Assembly (NCBI GenBank): GCA_904063045.1
Contig: CAJFCJ010000001.1
Coordinates: 1,061,501-1,125,500, forward strand
Reading direction: 5' to 3'
Length of the DNA: 64,000 bases
Source of the DNA: Dimorphilus gyrociliatus
Lineage: Eukaryota > Annelida > Polychaeta > Dinophilidae
Each line of letters starts with the position of its first letter. Position 1 is the stretch's first letter. The notes under the pieces are model-generated. The model searched no databases. It was not told the origin of the DNA and worked only from the letters and a program-made list of their open reading frames with translations. Shown one piece after another: positions 32,901 through 45,735 of this stretch. Both the position numbers and the translations under genes were made by a program.

Positions 32901-35900
32901 ACTTTTAAAGTGTTTACTTTTTTTCTGCTTTCTAAATAGACTTAACTCCTCTTGGGCTGAACCAAATATTGAACATATGAGAGATGATTTAGAGTTGAAA
33001 GACTTTATAAGATTTGCTAAGAGAACCATTATTGAAGAAGCTAGAATTCCATACTCGAAAACTGTAGCAGCTTCATTTAAAATTCACAACTGTTCCGTTA
33101 CTTTAATAACGTTTGAGAGCTGTATCTCTCAGATTCTTGTTGAGGAAGCTAATCCATTTGAATCTAGGACTCGACTTTCCGAAGAGATGAAAAGGATAAG
33201 TTGGGCCAGGAAAACATATCATTCGACTGATGATCCTGGTCTCTTAGACGATGTTTTAGATGGTAAAGGATTGATAGATAGTCCACCAACTATGCACACA
33301 GATGGGGAAATGTCTGAAGAGTCTGGAACTTCATACCAAAAGTTTCGACATCAGGTTCAAAAAATTTGGTGGAACGGAGAGAGAGTGCCATTTTTTTACG
33401 CTCAAATTCAACGATTGATATTTCTTTTGTTGGCTAATATCCAGTCCGATTTTTATCCATCTCTATTATCGATTGGTCTTTTAGTAATCCCGGTTTGTTT
33501 TATCTGGTTGGGATTAATAATTGAAACTTGGTATCCAATAAACGAACCTAAATCGGACAGCCTAAAAATTGATTCTTTCATTTACAATTCAAGACCATTA
33601 TTAATAAATTCACCTAAGCGTCTTCCAAACTATCTCATGGATTCGTTAGCGAACGCATCCGGTATAAGATTGACCAAATTTTTCAGATATGATATAACAG
33701 ATATAAGAAATATAAAACCGCAAGCTTATGGCCTAGATTTTAATGATTTTTTACTTAGTAAAAATGGCAGTATTAGAACAGAAGTAGCTTTAAACTTTAA
33801 CGACTCAGAAGTTCATTCTCCCGCTATTGTTCATAGAGCTTTGATGGGAGGGTTAGCTGGAGTTATAACGAATGGTCGTTTAAATTCCTCTAATATAATT
33901 GTTAACAGTCACCCATGGAAAGAAGAAAGATCTTTCTTCGAAGATCACGCACATCTATCTGCTACAATTTTAGTTAATTTCATGATTGGTCTACTACCAG
34001 CGTTAAGCTTGAAACGTTTGGTTCAGCAAAATCAAATTCGAATAAGATTGACATTACTAGGGATAAACCGCATAGTTTTCTGGTTAATGACATTAATTAC
34101 GGATTTAAGTGAAATTTTTCTCATATTCGCTTTATTTGGTTTCTTGATAACGTCTTTTCTTGATCAGAATTTCACAATACAACGCTTTTTATTGTTGGGA
34201 TGTAAAATTTGTTCAACTTTACCCTTTGCGTATATTGTTTCCTTTTGGATAAAAAATTTTGGTGATGCTGTTTTCTATTGCGTCGCTTTAACTACGTCTC
34301 TAATTCTTCCTACGTTTACATTATTACTGTTTCTATTATGGGAAAGGGAGGACTTATCACTTATAGTTGTTGCTATCTCTTCTCTTCTAATCCCTCAATT
34401 TCACATTTCAGATCAGCTTGCAATTTATTTATCATTAAAACTGGATAATGTGACCTTTTCCTATATTCTTTTCATATCTCTTGGACCAACTATAATTCAC
34501 TTAATTGGTTTTCCATTTTTTATTCATCTACTTGAATTGAAGAGAGCTTTCGGCATGGAATGGAAGAGATCGTTATTTATTACTTTGGGCCTGAAAAAGG
34601 TAGAAGTTGATGCTACAAACGATACACAATGGGATACCGAAATTTTAGATAAAGATATAAAGACGGAATATATGACAGTTGAAAAGTGGCGGAAATACGA
34701 AAACAGAGAATCAACAGCTGCAGTAGTATTAAATAATGTTAGCAAGTTTGAAAAGGATTCCTATGTAGATAATATATCTCTGTACCTAAAGAATTCTGAC
34801 ATTTTTGGTCTAATAATGCCTAAAACTTCAAAGAGTACTATCTTATTTGATATAATTAGTGGACAATCGACAATCGACTTTGGGGAAGTTTTCATAGACG
34901 ACATATTGCTGTATAGTGGAAAAACTGATTTACTTCCATGTAATCCGAATTTATTAAAGAAAGAACTGCTCGCTGTTTCTCCTGCAAAAGGTGCTTTTAT
35001 ACCCTGTCTAACAGTCATTTCAAATATCCAATTATTTGCAAGACTAACTGGCTATCCTAATAAGAATCTTAGGGAAGTTACCGATTTCTTTCTTGAGGTT
35101 TTCTCTTTAAAGCAGCAAGCTGATACAAGAGCATGCTTACTTGAGAGAGACTCGAAAGGATCGCTAAATCTCTGTATAACTCTTCTACAAAGACCAAAGA
35201 TTTTGATACTAGACGATCCTTTCTTTGGGATGAGTAATAAGACTATTAAAACTATGAAAAGTATACTTAAGGTATTCGTTGAAGTTGGTCGAATGACAGT
35301 CCTTATGTCGGCTAGAAGCTTGCAGGAAGTCGAATCATTTTGTACAAAGATTGCATTTATGAATAATGGCCGCTTTTTTAGTATTGGAACTATAGATTCT
35401 TTGAGAAAAAAACACAGTAGAGGAAAGCAATTAAAGTTTAGACTAAAAGAAAATTTTACACTAGAGCAATCACTTCAGATTCAAGCTCTTATCCTTGAAA
35501 TTATCCCTGAGGCTATAATCTCGGAACAATATAGTAATTTCATAGTTTTCAATATTCCAGAGGATAACGGAGTGAATTACGGTGTATTATTCAAATTGCT
35601 CGAATTAAGTAAAAGTATAATTCAATACGAATCATTCGAAGTTTGTCAAAATTCTCTTGGTCGAATGTTTTGCCAATTTGTGTAAGTTTTTTTTTAATCA
35701 AAGCGAATGATACAGTCTATGTAAATTACCACAATTGTCTTTCTTTTTCACTAATAAGCTACCACTCAAAACAAACTGAAGGAGTTGAAAGGAGAAGTGG
35801 GAAGAAGAGAAACATAGTTACTAATGCAACAAAGATAATTCCAGCTAAAGATATGCTATTTAAGAGTATTTCTGGAATTGAACCCTTGAATCGTCGTAGA

Positions 35901-35981
35901 TTAAGCTCATTAACAAGTGAACTATCTTTTATCGGGAAAAGTAGAAAGATTTATCCTAAAACGCTCGACTCAACCGTTTAA
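29982..35981 (+). CDS. ABCA-subfamily transporter with degenerate nucleotide-binding sites
   Basis: Ten exons: 29982–30260, 30331–30680, 30807–31368, 31435–31682, 31756–32114, 32168–32362, 32453–32582, 32646–32885, 32940–35681 and 35759–35981. Phases join to 1,775 residues (human ABCA3 1,704). The order is TMD1–NBD1–TMD2–NBD2. ABCA landmarks include SPNTTV in the first extracellular loop, 'RFPKSEYV' and a conserved TMD1 helix set. NBD1 has Walker A GHLNSGKST and Walker B VLLLDEP, but the signature LSGGQ reads LSKHDEKK. NBD2 has Walker A MPKTSKST (glycines lost), no LSGGQ, and Walker B ILILDDP (Glu to Asp). ABCA proteins move lipids; this one may have weak or no ATPase activity. The last two joins are by acceptor choice. 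The intron 32886–32939 (54 bp) has no in-frame stop. Confidence 0.8.
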
Positions 35982-36510
35982 TTAAACTATCTCTTTTTCT
36001 TAATTCAATTTTCTCTTTCCATTTTCTTACATTTCGAATTTTTGATCTAATAAAATAATCTATTTAGTATACATTACAAATGCAACCGCAAACAAATAAT
36101 GACCGATAGATGGTGCTAGAGTGTAAAATCTGAATTTCGTTAGATGCAGTATGAATGTGGGCGAAAATACTTCTTGGTCTCTAAGTCTCGAAAATATTGT
36201 GAAATAACAAGATTTAGTATAGACATACAAAGTAATAAAAGGACTCAAATAAAATTTATCTAGTTTGTTATTTTAGGTAAGTTTTTACATTTGAAACCTT
36301 AAATGAAGAAATTATGGATACAATCGTCAGCGGGCTCTGGAATAGCCAATTAACCGCTTCAAAAGAGGTGTTAAATCGACTATTTATAGGATAAGGCTTA
36401 TTACATAAAAGAAACGATGGTGCACTAGTATCTAGAATTGGAAGCGAAAGAAGTGCTTTTTTTCTCTCAGCAGGTGAAGCTAAGAAGAAAAACTAAAGAT
36501 AAAGAAAAGC
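35982..36510. other. Intergenic region
   Basis: 529 bp. It has an AGATGGTGC variant of the CTCF-like core at 36108–36116. No exon was recognised. Confidence 0.45.
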
Positions 36511-39500
36511 ATGCAAACTTCTCCACTCAGGATTCGTCGTCTCAGATCCCCAAATGGCTTACAAGATTATAGGAACCAGAGAATTGACAGAAGAACTGGC
36601 CGGACAAATACAATACATGGTCTAGATAAAGTTTTCGATTTTGAATCATCACCTTTACGTAGGTAATGTATCATTTATTTCTTTTGTTATTAAAAACAAC
36701 AAAGATCATCGCTATCTCGAAAGAATATCTATTTAACTTTTTGCTTATGAGAGGATGAAAACAAAATTGCTTTCATTAAGTATAACTTGTTATCATAAGA
36801 GAAATAGGCCTAAATTAAATCCTGAGGGCACTTTAGCATTTAAAAAAGAAAATTAAAGACCACGAAACATTTGGCACTCAAGAAAAAATGCCGACTGCAA
36901 AATATTATGCTGCTTCAGTTAGCAGCTTCGTTAGAACCGCTTTGTTAAATAGAAACCAGCGTTTAACGGTAACGAGGCGTCCCTCGAGTAGAGGCAACCC
37001 GGGTTCGTAATGACGCTTCTATTTTTTAGAATATTTTGGGCGTCCCTTCTCCTCGTTTCGACCGCCTTCTTCTTCTTCTTAGCTGCAAATTCCGTCCGAA
37101 AATATGCAACCGCCGTCCGAATTAGAAGAACAATCGTTGAGCATAGGAAAACGTTCCCGTCTCCTTTTTTAAGTATCTGCCAGGCGTCTTTGCGGTTGAG
37201 TAGCATTTATAATTCTCATCTTATCAAGAAGAATGCGATTGTCGATGAACTAATGGCGGTGGGAGCACATCGGCAAGTCGACACCATTCTCCAGTAAGAT
37301 TGATTAAATAAGTGGCCTCAGTAAACTTTTCAAATTGACCGTCATATTTATGGAAATGCAGGTGCCAGACCGAAGGCTCCGAATGCAAATGGAAAACTAC
37401 GAGTAGCCAAGCAGGAATCTGCTTTACTACACCACTCCATAAAAAAGGTTCATATTCTAATCTCTTAATACATCACCGATAAGGATTATCTTTAATCCAG
37501 GTTTATCATTATTACTTAATGCTGAATCTTATGAAAATTCCCCCGTCGAACTCGGCAACAAGGGTTTGAAAATGTATGTTGGCGAAAGAGAGCCTATATT
37601 GGCTTACCGAAATGCTCTAAGCTTGATCCCTGGACGACAATTCAGCGTCGGAGCGACACCGATAATTTACGATTCAACAGAGTGTTCTGAAAAGTCTGAA
37701 AAATGCTTGGCTGCTTGTTTAATCGAACATCAGAAGAAGGATTGCGCATGCGCCGAACCATTCTCAAAACTTTTAGGTCTCAACATATATTTTTATATCA
37801 TTTTACATATGTATATTGACATCTAATATCTCTAAGCGTTCTTGACAAGCGGTTTATCTGTTGATAGATGAACGGGTTCCCATCTGCAATCTATCTACTT
37901 ATCGAACTTGTATCTCTCGCGTAAATAGTAAGTATACTACTGGAGTCATTTCGTGATTAATCACGTGACTAACCTTTAAATACCGTTTACTACACGCTTT
38001 TTTCAATTTTCTCAACTTAACCGTTTCCCATGTTAATAATTTTCTTTCATATGATAATTTCTCTAAGAGACGAACAGATCTTCTTTCTCTCCCCTTTTTT
38101 TTCTCCTCCATTTTTTTATCCTATCGCACTCTAAAAGATTTGCGGCTTGTCACATAAATTGAGTGTCTGATGGTTCTTGTCATGTGAACATCTCTAAAAA
38201 ACAACACCCGTTGCAATCTATCATCTTTATAGCGTTCCAACTACAAACTCGGCCTGTAAAATGGAATACTTTCGCGCGCGATTGCAAACAGCAAATTGCC
38301 CTTTAAAAAGATAAACAACGCTAGCTTAACCCGGTTTATTTACGTTTCTCGCAGAGAATTGGCGTCCAAGATGTTCTTGTAAGAAAGCTTGCCGAAATCT
38401 TTCTTTCAAACTTCGATCATTATCAGTCGACGCGTTCTCTCGACCGGAAGTCGACGAATTGTTGGAAACTGGAGAAAGGCTTGAAGCGGGTTTTAGGACA
38501 GCTTTAGGTGTTAGAGATAAACTAAATAATTTAGATGACGACACAAAGGACTTTCGTCACCTTAAAGAATCGTTTGATATTAGTATAGCCGCCTTTGATA
38601 ACGCCATGCACAAGTTAAATAAAACAAGAAAGAAATTAAGGAAGTTAGCGGATGAAATAGAGAGAAGATCGGATTTCCACAAATTCCACACAAAACAAGA
38701 GCAGAAAACTCTAATTCGTGATGAAATTTTAGCACCTTGGTGGAGTTACCGCGAAAAATATCTTAATAAATTCGAATACAACGCTAACCAGGCTGCAATT
38801 GATTTCAATTCGAGTATCCAAGTGCTTTTGTCAAAGAAGAGTCGAACAACCAAAGAAATATCCGCTGCCATTTCCAAGAGAACATTGACATTAACAAGGA
38901 TGATGGCCCAAAACGCCATAACGAAAATGGTGTCTTTCATCTCGCTTTTAACTAAACGTAAGGAGGTGTCTAATGCTTTACTACCATTCGACGCGTTAAG
39001 AAAAATCCATAACCAGACATTAATCAACTCCATTAACGAGTGCCTTATGCAAGTTGTAATCTCCGCCTCCAAAGCCCTAACCCTCACAAATAAGGCCGAT
39101 GTGGAACCTTCAAATTATAGCAAAAAAAATGCTAGCGACGCTCAAATCTGTATTTCTATGATGATGAAAAATAGTAGGGCTTTATCAATTTTGAAATATA
39201 AATTAGAAGAGAGCTTTACCAACTTCGATAGAGACTTAAAATCATCCGATAGCACTTTGGAAGATAAAAGTAATTCAGTTAGACGTCTATTAGGTAATTT
39301 CTTACAAAAATCAAATTCTATTGAAGAGTTATTTAATAAATTAAAATTACGATTAAATACGGATGTAAGAAATTTTATATTGGAATATCAAAATTATACG
39401 AAGAACTATCACCTGACTAAATTAAATATTAAGGTTAAAGGTATTTCAAACTTTGAATTTGACACTCAAAATATTTTAACGGAGTGGAAATTGAAAAGCG

Positions 39501-40288
39501 ATAACCTCTTAGAAGTAGTAACAAAATTTGGCGACCGCCTAACGTCTCTTTGGCGTCTAATTCAGGCGGACGGTAACACGAAAACCTATTACGAAAGAAT
39601 CTCGGCCGATATCGACAATCTGAATTATTCATCAAAAGAGGCGATACAACTAGCTCGATTAGCCCGCTTTGACGCTCCAGACGCTCAAAGGATTCCAAAA
39701 GCCGAATGGAAGAGCAGATTAAATGCCGATGTGGACAAGCTAGATGACAATTTAAAACGAGTCCGATCAACTCTAGATGGCGTTCGTCGATTAGCAAAAA
39801 ATGATATATTTTTGAGGTCCAGCGTCTCTTTCGCCAAGACATTGCGATTGGTGGAGGCGAAATTGAGAAAATTCGCCGAGAAATGCGAACTGTCAGGCGA
39901 ATTTATAAGGTAATTTATATTCATTATCCGCGCATATTCTATAGGCGAGTTTCTTTTTTATCTAGGCAAAATCTCGTCCAAGTTGATGTTCATCTAGAAG
40001 ACTATGTCGAGAGAATTAGGGAGGTGTGGGATTATGAATGGACAGACTTAATATGTAAGAATGAAATTAGCACATGTTTTCATCGACTAATTACATTTAA
40101 TCAACTAAACAGGCGACATTGGGGGCTGCCTAGCATTACTTCTTGGAGCGAGTGCTTTATCTATGGTCGATCTTTTCGATTATTTATTATTTCGCAGACG
40201 GAACAAAGAGCATGAAAGGCGTCTAAACGACGTCGAATTTAGTCCTAAAAAAACAGAGAATAAGGCTGATTGTGCAACTGAAGTTTGA
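36511..40288 (+). CDS. DEG/ENaC-family channel with a giant extracellular helical insert (A)
   Basis: Eight exons: 36511–36662, 37030–37293, 37362–37447, 37501–37776, 37868–37927, 38355–39909, 39966–40054 and 40113–40288. They give 885 residues, against about 500–650 for the family. Cytosolic N terminus, then TM1 at 52–70 (RIFWASLLLVSTAFFFFLAA) and the post-TM1 block FPSPFLSIC. 'GLSLLLNAE…PGRQFSVG' is the family's beta-core. The Cys-rich region is CSEKSEKCLAAC…CACAEPF…CSCKKAC. TM2 is at about 830–853 with the selectivity filter GAS in GGCLALLLGASALS. Between the last Cys motif (about 297) and TM2 lie roughly 520 residues, most from one 1,555-nt exon. They are Lys/Glu/Asp/Leu rich and strongly helical in style, with almost no Cys or Pro. 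Normal channels have about 100 here. Expected to be a sodium-permeable trimer; gating stimulus unknown. Confidence 0.85.
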
Positions 40289-41827
40289 TTTTGACGTAAC
40301 CGGTGCTCTCTACGTCATATTTTTTTATGTGCCTGATAGAAATCGAACAAGCTTTTTTACTCAATCATTCCGATTTGTTTGGATGATTTACAGCTTAGCG
40401 AGATTTAGACGTCTGTTTATATAGACAACTGTTAGAATTTCATGATTACGTGCACTTTTTGTATACAGTATAATTTCTCCTGTTATTTTTTTCCTATACA
40501 AATACGCCATCTGTGTGTAACAGCTATAAAAAAAAATCATATCTTTTCTCTCCCACTCCCCCGTCTAATTCTTACAAAGCGATTCTTTCCGCCCCCTGCC
40601 ACCCCCTTCGTCAAGAAACTATAGTATAGAATGAAAATTTAATCAGAATTTGTATTATTTTTCAATTTATTTCTTGTATTCAATTTGTAAAGGAAATTTC
40701 CTTTTCTTTATCATTTTGAGCAAAAAGAAAGCAACCTTTATGATATTTATAGTAATTATCATTTTTCTTTCTCATCATTTTTCGTCATCTTTTTCTTGTC
40801 CCTTCCTCTAATTATCTTCAATTAGTAATATAACTATATAGTGAAAAATTCACAATATTAGTTAATTTCAGGGACGGAAGGCGTTAAATTTCCACTTTCC
40901 TTTATTTATAAACAAATTGATTAATATTTAATACGATAATACACAGCTTACTAATTAATTCATAAATACTTTAATAAAAAAATTGTTTACGAACCGAAAA
41001 TCAATATAATAAACAAAAGGAAAAATATTTCCTCCTTTCGCAGCTTTCTTTCTTTCCAGGAAAAAAGTAAGAAACAAACTAGTTAGGTCAATTTTTCTTT
41101 TCCAAAATATTTTTCTCATCTCTCTCTCTCTCCTTAACCTAACCCTTCCTCTGAAAAGAGAAATGATGGAAAATGAATAAACAACTTAATTGATTCTACC
41201 ATCTGAGGAGATGCTACTAATAAGATATTTTCTGTATAAATAAACAAGACAAAAATGTCTAGATAATTAAACGTGGTGAAAATAAGTACGTTATAAGACA
41301 CCATTGTATAAACAGCTTCTATCAATTATCTAAAAATAATGTTTAAACTACATTTATACTTTTGTTTATCAACGGATAGAAACGTTACACTCATATTTAA
41401 GTTCTCCCAATAATAAACTCATGATTGACTAATTGTTCAACAGTTCGATATGATTAATTTATTCATAGATCGCTTTTTTAGGATTTGTGAGAATTGTTAC
41501 ACGAAAGTTAGAAAGAAGAAATGTAGGAGATTATTAAAGTCTTATGGTTTCATTACGAAAATGGTTCTTCTCTCTTAGAGTTATATCCTTTCAAGGGTTT
41601 TATTGATATTGGATGTCAATTGATAAACTACACTCTGGCGATTCTAAATTGATATTTATAATTTATTAAGCGAAATTCTATGCCGCTAGGCGGAGTGGAA
41701 ACCACTGAATAGATATGGCGCTTTTGCGTTGTGAACATCCTTCATGCATATTTCATATAGAAAAAATGTCCATTGTTTGTACAAACCGGATTTATTAATG
41801 TGTTTTTTTTTTTAAATATTTGCTTAC
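40289..41827. other. Intergenic region between the two channel genes
   Basis: 1.5 kb AT-rich. A CGCCATCT (AGATGGCG on the minus strand) lies at 40505–40512 and a variant ATATGGCGCT at 41713–41722, just upstream of the second channel. Pyrimidine tracts are present. No exon was recognised. Confidence 0.45.
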
Positions 41828-44629
41828 ATGATTACCTTGAAGCCACCAGACTCGATGTCAGATAACGGCCGATTAGCAATGTCTAACGGAAACAATATCG
41901 AAAGTCACACAGATAATTTGAAGTTAGATTTTCCATCCATGCTAGATGATGAAGATGTTACTTGTTCAACTGAATTAAAAGCATCTTTTTCCAATTCATC
42001 ATTTCATGGAATCCCAAGAATTTATGGTAGAAAGTCACCAATAATTTGCAAATTCTTTTGGTTCCTTGTTACGATAATGGCATGTGGAATATTTTGTTTT
42101 TCAACTTATACATTAGTAAGCCATTACCTTGAGTATCCAACAAAAACAACTGTCAAACCGTATAATAATATATTACCAATATCGATATGCATAAAAAATG
42201 GGTAAGTATTTTTCCAAAAGAAGAGCAAACTCGTGTTAAGAATATTAATATATTGTTTTTTATGGTAAAAACATTTTCTTTTTTTAGAGAAAACGTGACA
42301 AATTCGAAATCATTCAATGAATCTTTCAGGTAATTTAAAATTAATCATCGAATTTTTATTATATTATTCTCTTCCCTATATAAAGATGTTTAATAAGAGA
42401 AACATTCGAAAATTGTAACATATCGAAGGGAACGGCTAATTGCTATAAAATTTCATTAAAAGACAGTATGTTGCTAACAATTGTTTATATATACTGTATA
42501 AAATTAAGGCGTCGTTTTTTTTAATAATATAGGGTTTACAGTGGATATAATAACATACAATAATATAGAATTATATATTCACCACGATTCTGGAGAAATA
42601 TGGAACAAAATTTCGAAACACGAAACATGCGAGATGGAATACTTAAAAGTAAGATGTTCAATCTATAGACTATTTAAAAAAGATACTATATCATGTAAGC
42701 CTATTGGAAACACACAGTATTAACATATGACAAACAATGTTAATGATATTCTTATTATATTTATATACAGTATGTAATTAATTCTATACATTGAGGTTTA
42801 TACCTAAAAGAGTTAACATTAAAATGTTGCACTTTGAATAGTCAGAATGTCCAGCAAAATATGGATAATTAACTCTTCTGTAAAAAAACGCATAACAATA
42901 GTCTAGCTATAATCTATTATCTGTAATAAAGCATAATTATATACCCGTTTATTTGTGCATATTTTTACATTTTTCTCATTGTCATTACACTTTTAAACAA
43001 TACGTTTCTTTTGTTTATAAATTGATTAATTAATTAATGCTTTAATACTAATTATGTTTCTTTTTTACCTTGTATATTATGAAAAGATTTCTTTTTCTGT
43101 TGAAATTTAGATTTTACGACTAGACGCTCCTTATGGATCATGCTCGAATAAAACCTGTAAACAGATAATAGTTAAAAACTACTGCAATAGCCGGTCCATT
43201 GACATTGCTGATTTATCTGCAATTTATTCAAATGCCACTAGATTGAAACTGGAAGTGGTGCAGAAAGATCTCTATAACGATTCCTTTAACAATTGTCAAA
43301 GAGAAATGAATCGTTTAGATGATTTCCTCTCTAAATACAATCTAAAATTAACTAACCGATGGAATTTTCACCATTCTATGCTTCAGCTACAACAAGTATA
43401 TTTTAATGAAAATTTTATTGAAAAGTGGAAGGTTAACTATCCCAATTGGGAGAAATTTTTCAATGATAAGTTAACTTTTGAGTACTATATTAACGTGTCG
43501 AAAATAGATGATGTTGTATTGGATAAAGATTTCATCAAAAACTTTATGTATATCTTTGTATTATCGAAAAAATTAATGATTAATCAAACATTTCAATTTA
43601 ATCATATTTTTGAAATGAATGATAAGGATACAAATGAGAAATATGAACAAAGTCTTCTAAGAAACGTCCTAAATAATTTTAATAATGAAAATTCTAAAGA
43701 TAAAGAAAAGATTAATCAATATATAAATATTTTGAAAATATTCTTTCAAGATATTGAAAATACAGTTCAGAATCAAGTTGAAGATTTTTATAATGAATTT
43801 CATAGTTTAGTTACAAGAGTTTTAAATTTTCATTCAAATTTATTAATGAAAGAAAAATCTATTAATGATGAATCTACTTACAAAAAGGAAATTGATAAAT
43901 TCAAAGTTACAGAAGAGAATTATCTAATTGAATTTAAACGGCTATTGGTGTTACATGAACCAGATTCTCTCAATAAACTAACAGAATTAATTAATAAGTA
44001 TGATATACAATCCGAAAAACTCTGGAATTTAACAAAAAAACATTATGGAACAATTCTAAAAGATTTTTATAGACATTTGGAAGACGATGTTTTCGAATAT
44101 TATAATACAAATGAACAGAGTCAAAGGGAGAAACTTTTAATTGGCTTTTCTAAATTGACCAACATTGATAAAGACATTCTGAAAACCTATGATAAATCAA
44201 GAATTTATAGTACATTAAATTATATGAGGTCTACAACACTGGATAAATTAACAAGTCATTTAAAACCGTTTAATGACGAATGTTTGAAATTAGTTGAAAA
44301 GCGAAAAGAATCTAATTACAAGTGAGCTTTGTGTTATATTAAAAATGTTTATTTTTAAATTTTTATTCAAATAGCGGCATGTCAATTATGACAATATTAA
44401 AACGACCTAGTTTTCTTTTCGAGGAAGAAGCAGAATTGACCCTTCAAGATCTATTAAGTAAATAGACTTTATTATTGATTTATAAAACAATATCAAAATT
44501 TTATTATGTACAGGAAACATTGGAATATATATGGTCATCTTCCTGGGAGCAAGCATTTTATCCTTAATAGAAATACTCGACTTTTTCTGTTCAGCCCCCT
44601 GTCGGATTGCCTACAATAAACGATATTAA
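41828..44629 (+). CDS. DEG/ENaC-family channel with extracellular helical insert (B)
   Basis: Seven exons: 41828–42201, 42288–42329, 42386–42465, 42533–42648, 43111–44321, 44375–44457 and 44514–44629. They give 673 residues. TM1 is at about 75–97 (FFWFLVTIMACGIFCFSTYTLV), followed by ILPISICIKNG. 'RFTVDIITYNNIELYIHH' is the beta-core, and LRLDAPYGSC matches the family's RLPSPYGxC. TM2 is at 637–660 with GAS in IFLGASILSLIEILDFF. The Cys-rich thumb is reduced to a few cysteines (CSNKTC…YCNS). About 370 residues of Lys/Asn/Glu-rich, helix-like sequence then lead to TM2. The gene sits tandem to channel A with the same unusual plan, but the inserts do not look alike at residue level. The 462-bp intron before exon 5 could hide a small exon. 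Channel assignment is good; whether it conducts is unknown. Confidence 0.8.
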
Positions 44630-44769
44630 TCTTATTTTTATTATGATCTTTTTTATTAAAAAGAAAAACATAATTTATAGTTGTTACTACTGAAATATCG
44701 GCTTTACCTCAATTCACGTTTTGTACTTATTTTTTAAACTTGTTCGAATCTGACTCCCCGCTCTAAAGT

Positions 44770-44787
44770 TTTGGCGCGAAACACGTG
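44770..44787. promoter_or_regulatory. E2F-type site adjoining an E-box upstream of TUBGCP2
   Basis: TTTGGCGCGAAA (44770–44781) is a perfect palindromic E2F element. It is followed directly by CACGTG (44782–44787), the Myc/USF E-box. TTCCGGCG, an ETS-like site, lies 10 bp further on. All sit about 185 bp before the TUBGCP2 ATG. Confidence 0.6.
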
Positions 44788-44970
44788 ATGCAAATTTCCG
44801 GCGCTTTGATTTAGTTCGTTCTTGAATTATCGCTCAGTTTGAACCGTCTTTTTTTTATTATTGAAATACTTATAAATATTCAGTGATAAATACACAAAAT
44901 CAGAGGATTGATTGAATAATTAAATAATTTACCTATTTCAATAGTTTTTGAAATATTTGTCACCTTGATT

Positions 44971-45697
44971 ATGGATAAGGAGAGTGAACTCAAAATTCAT
45001 CATATCGTTAGCGAACTATACAGAATAATAGGGTTAGTAAGGGACAAAATTAAAAAACTATTCCTAAAGCATTTTAATATATCTTCAGAGTTCAAGGAGA
45101 CTCAGACGATCCCTCTGTAGAAAATCTCGTAGAAACTCTGTTAAAAAACCGGCAACCATTTGTCTCAAGTCAGGTAGGTAGAATTTTGAAAGTTTGTTGA
45201 ATTTTTTATACTCTATTTATAACCATCAGGTATCCGTTCATCGTGCAAAGCGTACTTTAGCTGAAACTAGTTCTCAACCTAACGAGTTTTTAGAAAAATA
45301 TGAAGAGCTAAAAGCCAAAAAGTGAGTCCAATCACAATTATTAGAGTGCAGTTCAATTAACCCAAAAATTTTCAATTTTAACAGTATTCGACATTTAGAT
45401 GCGTTCGTTTATTTATTATCATTACTTAACCGGGATGATAATTTTCAAGCGGTTATGAAAAGTATTGGACCAAAATTACAATCCGATGACGTTTCAAACA
45501 CTCCAAGTTCTCTTAAACCGGACGAATTAAAGAAATTAAAATCCGATTTATTACGCGAAACAAATACTCTGAAAAATTACGAGTCTACTTTAACTTTACA
45601 CAGTGCAGACGGTAAAAAAGCATCTCAAAGTAAGCAAAGAATTATCATAAAATTTTATAACTTGATAGCTTTATATAGATATATTGATAATGAAATA

Positions 45698-45735
<38 letters not shown>

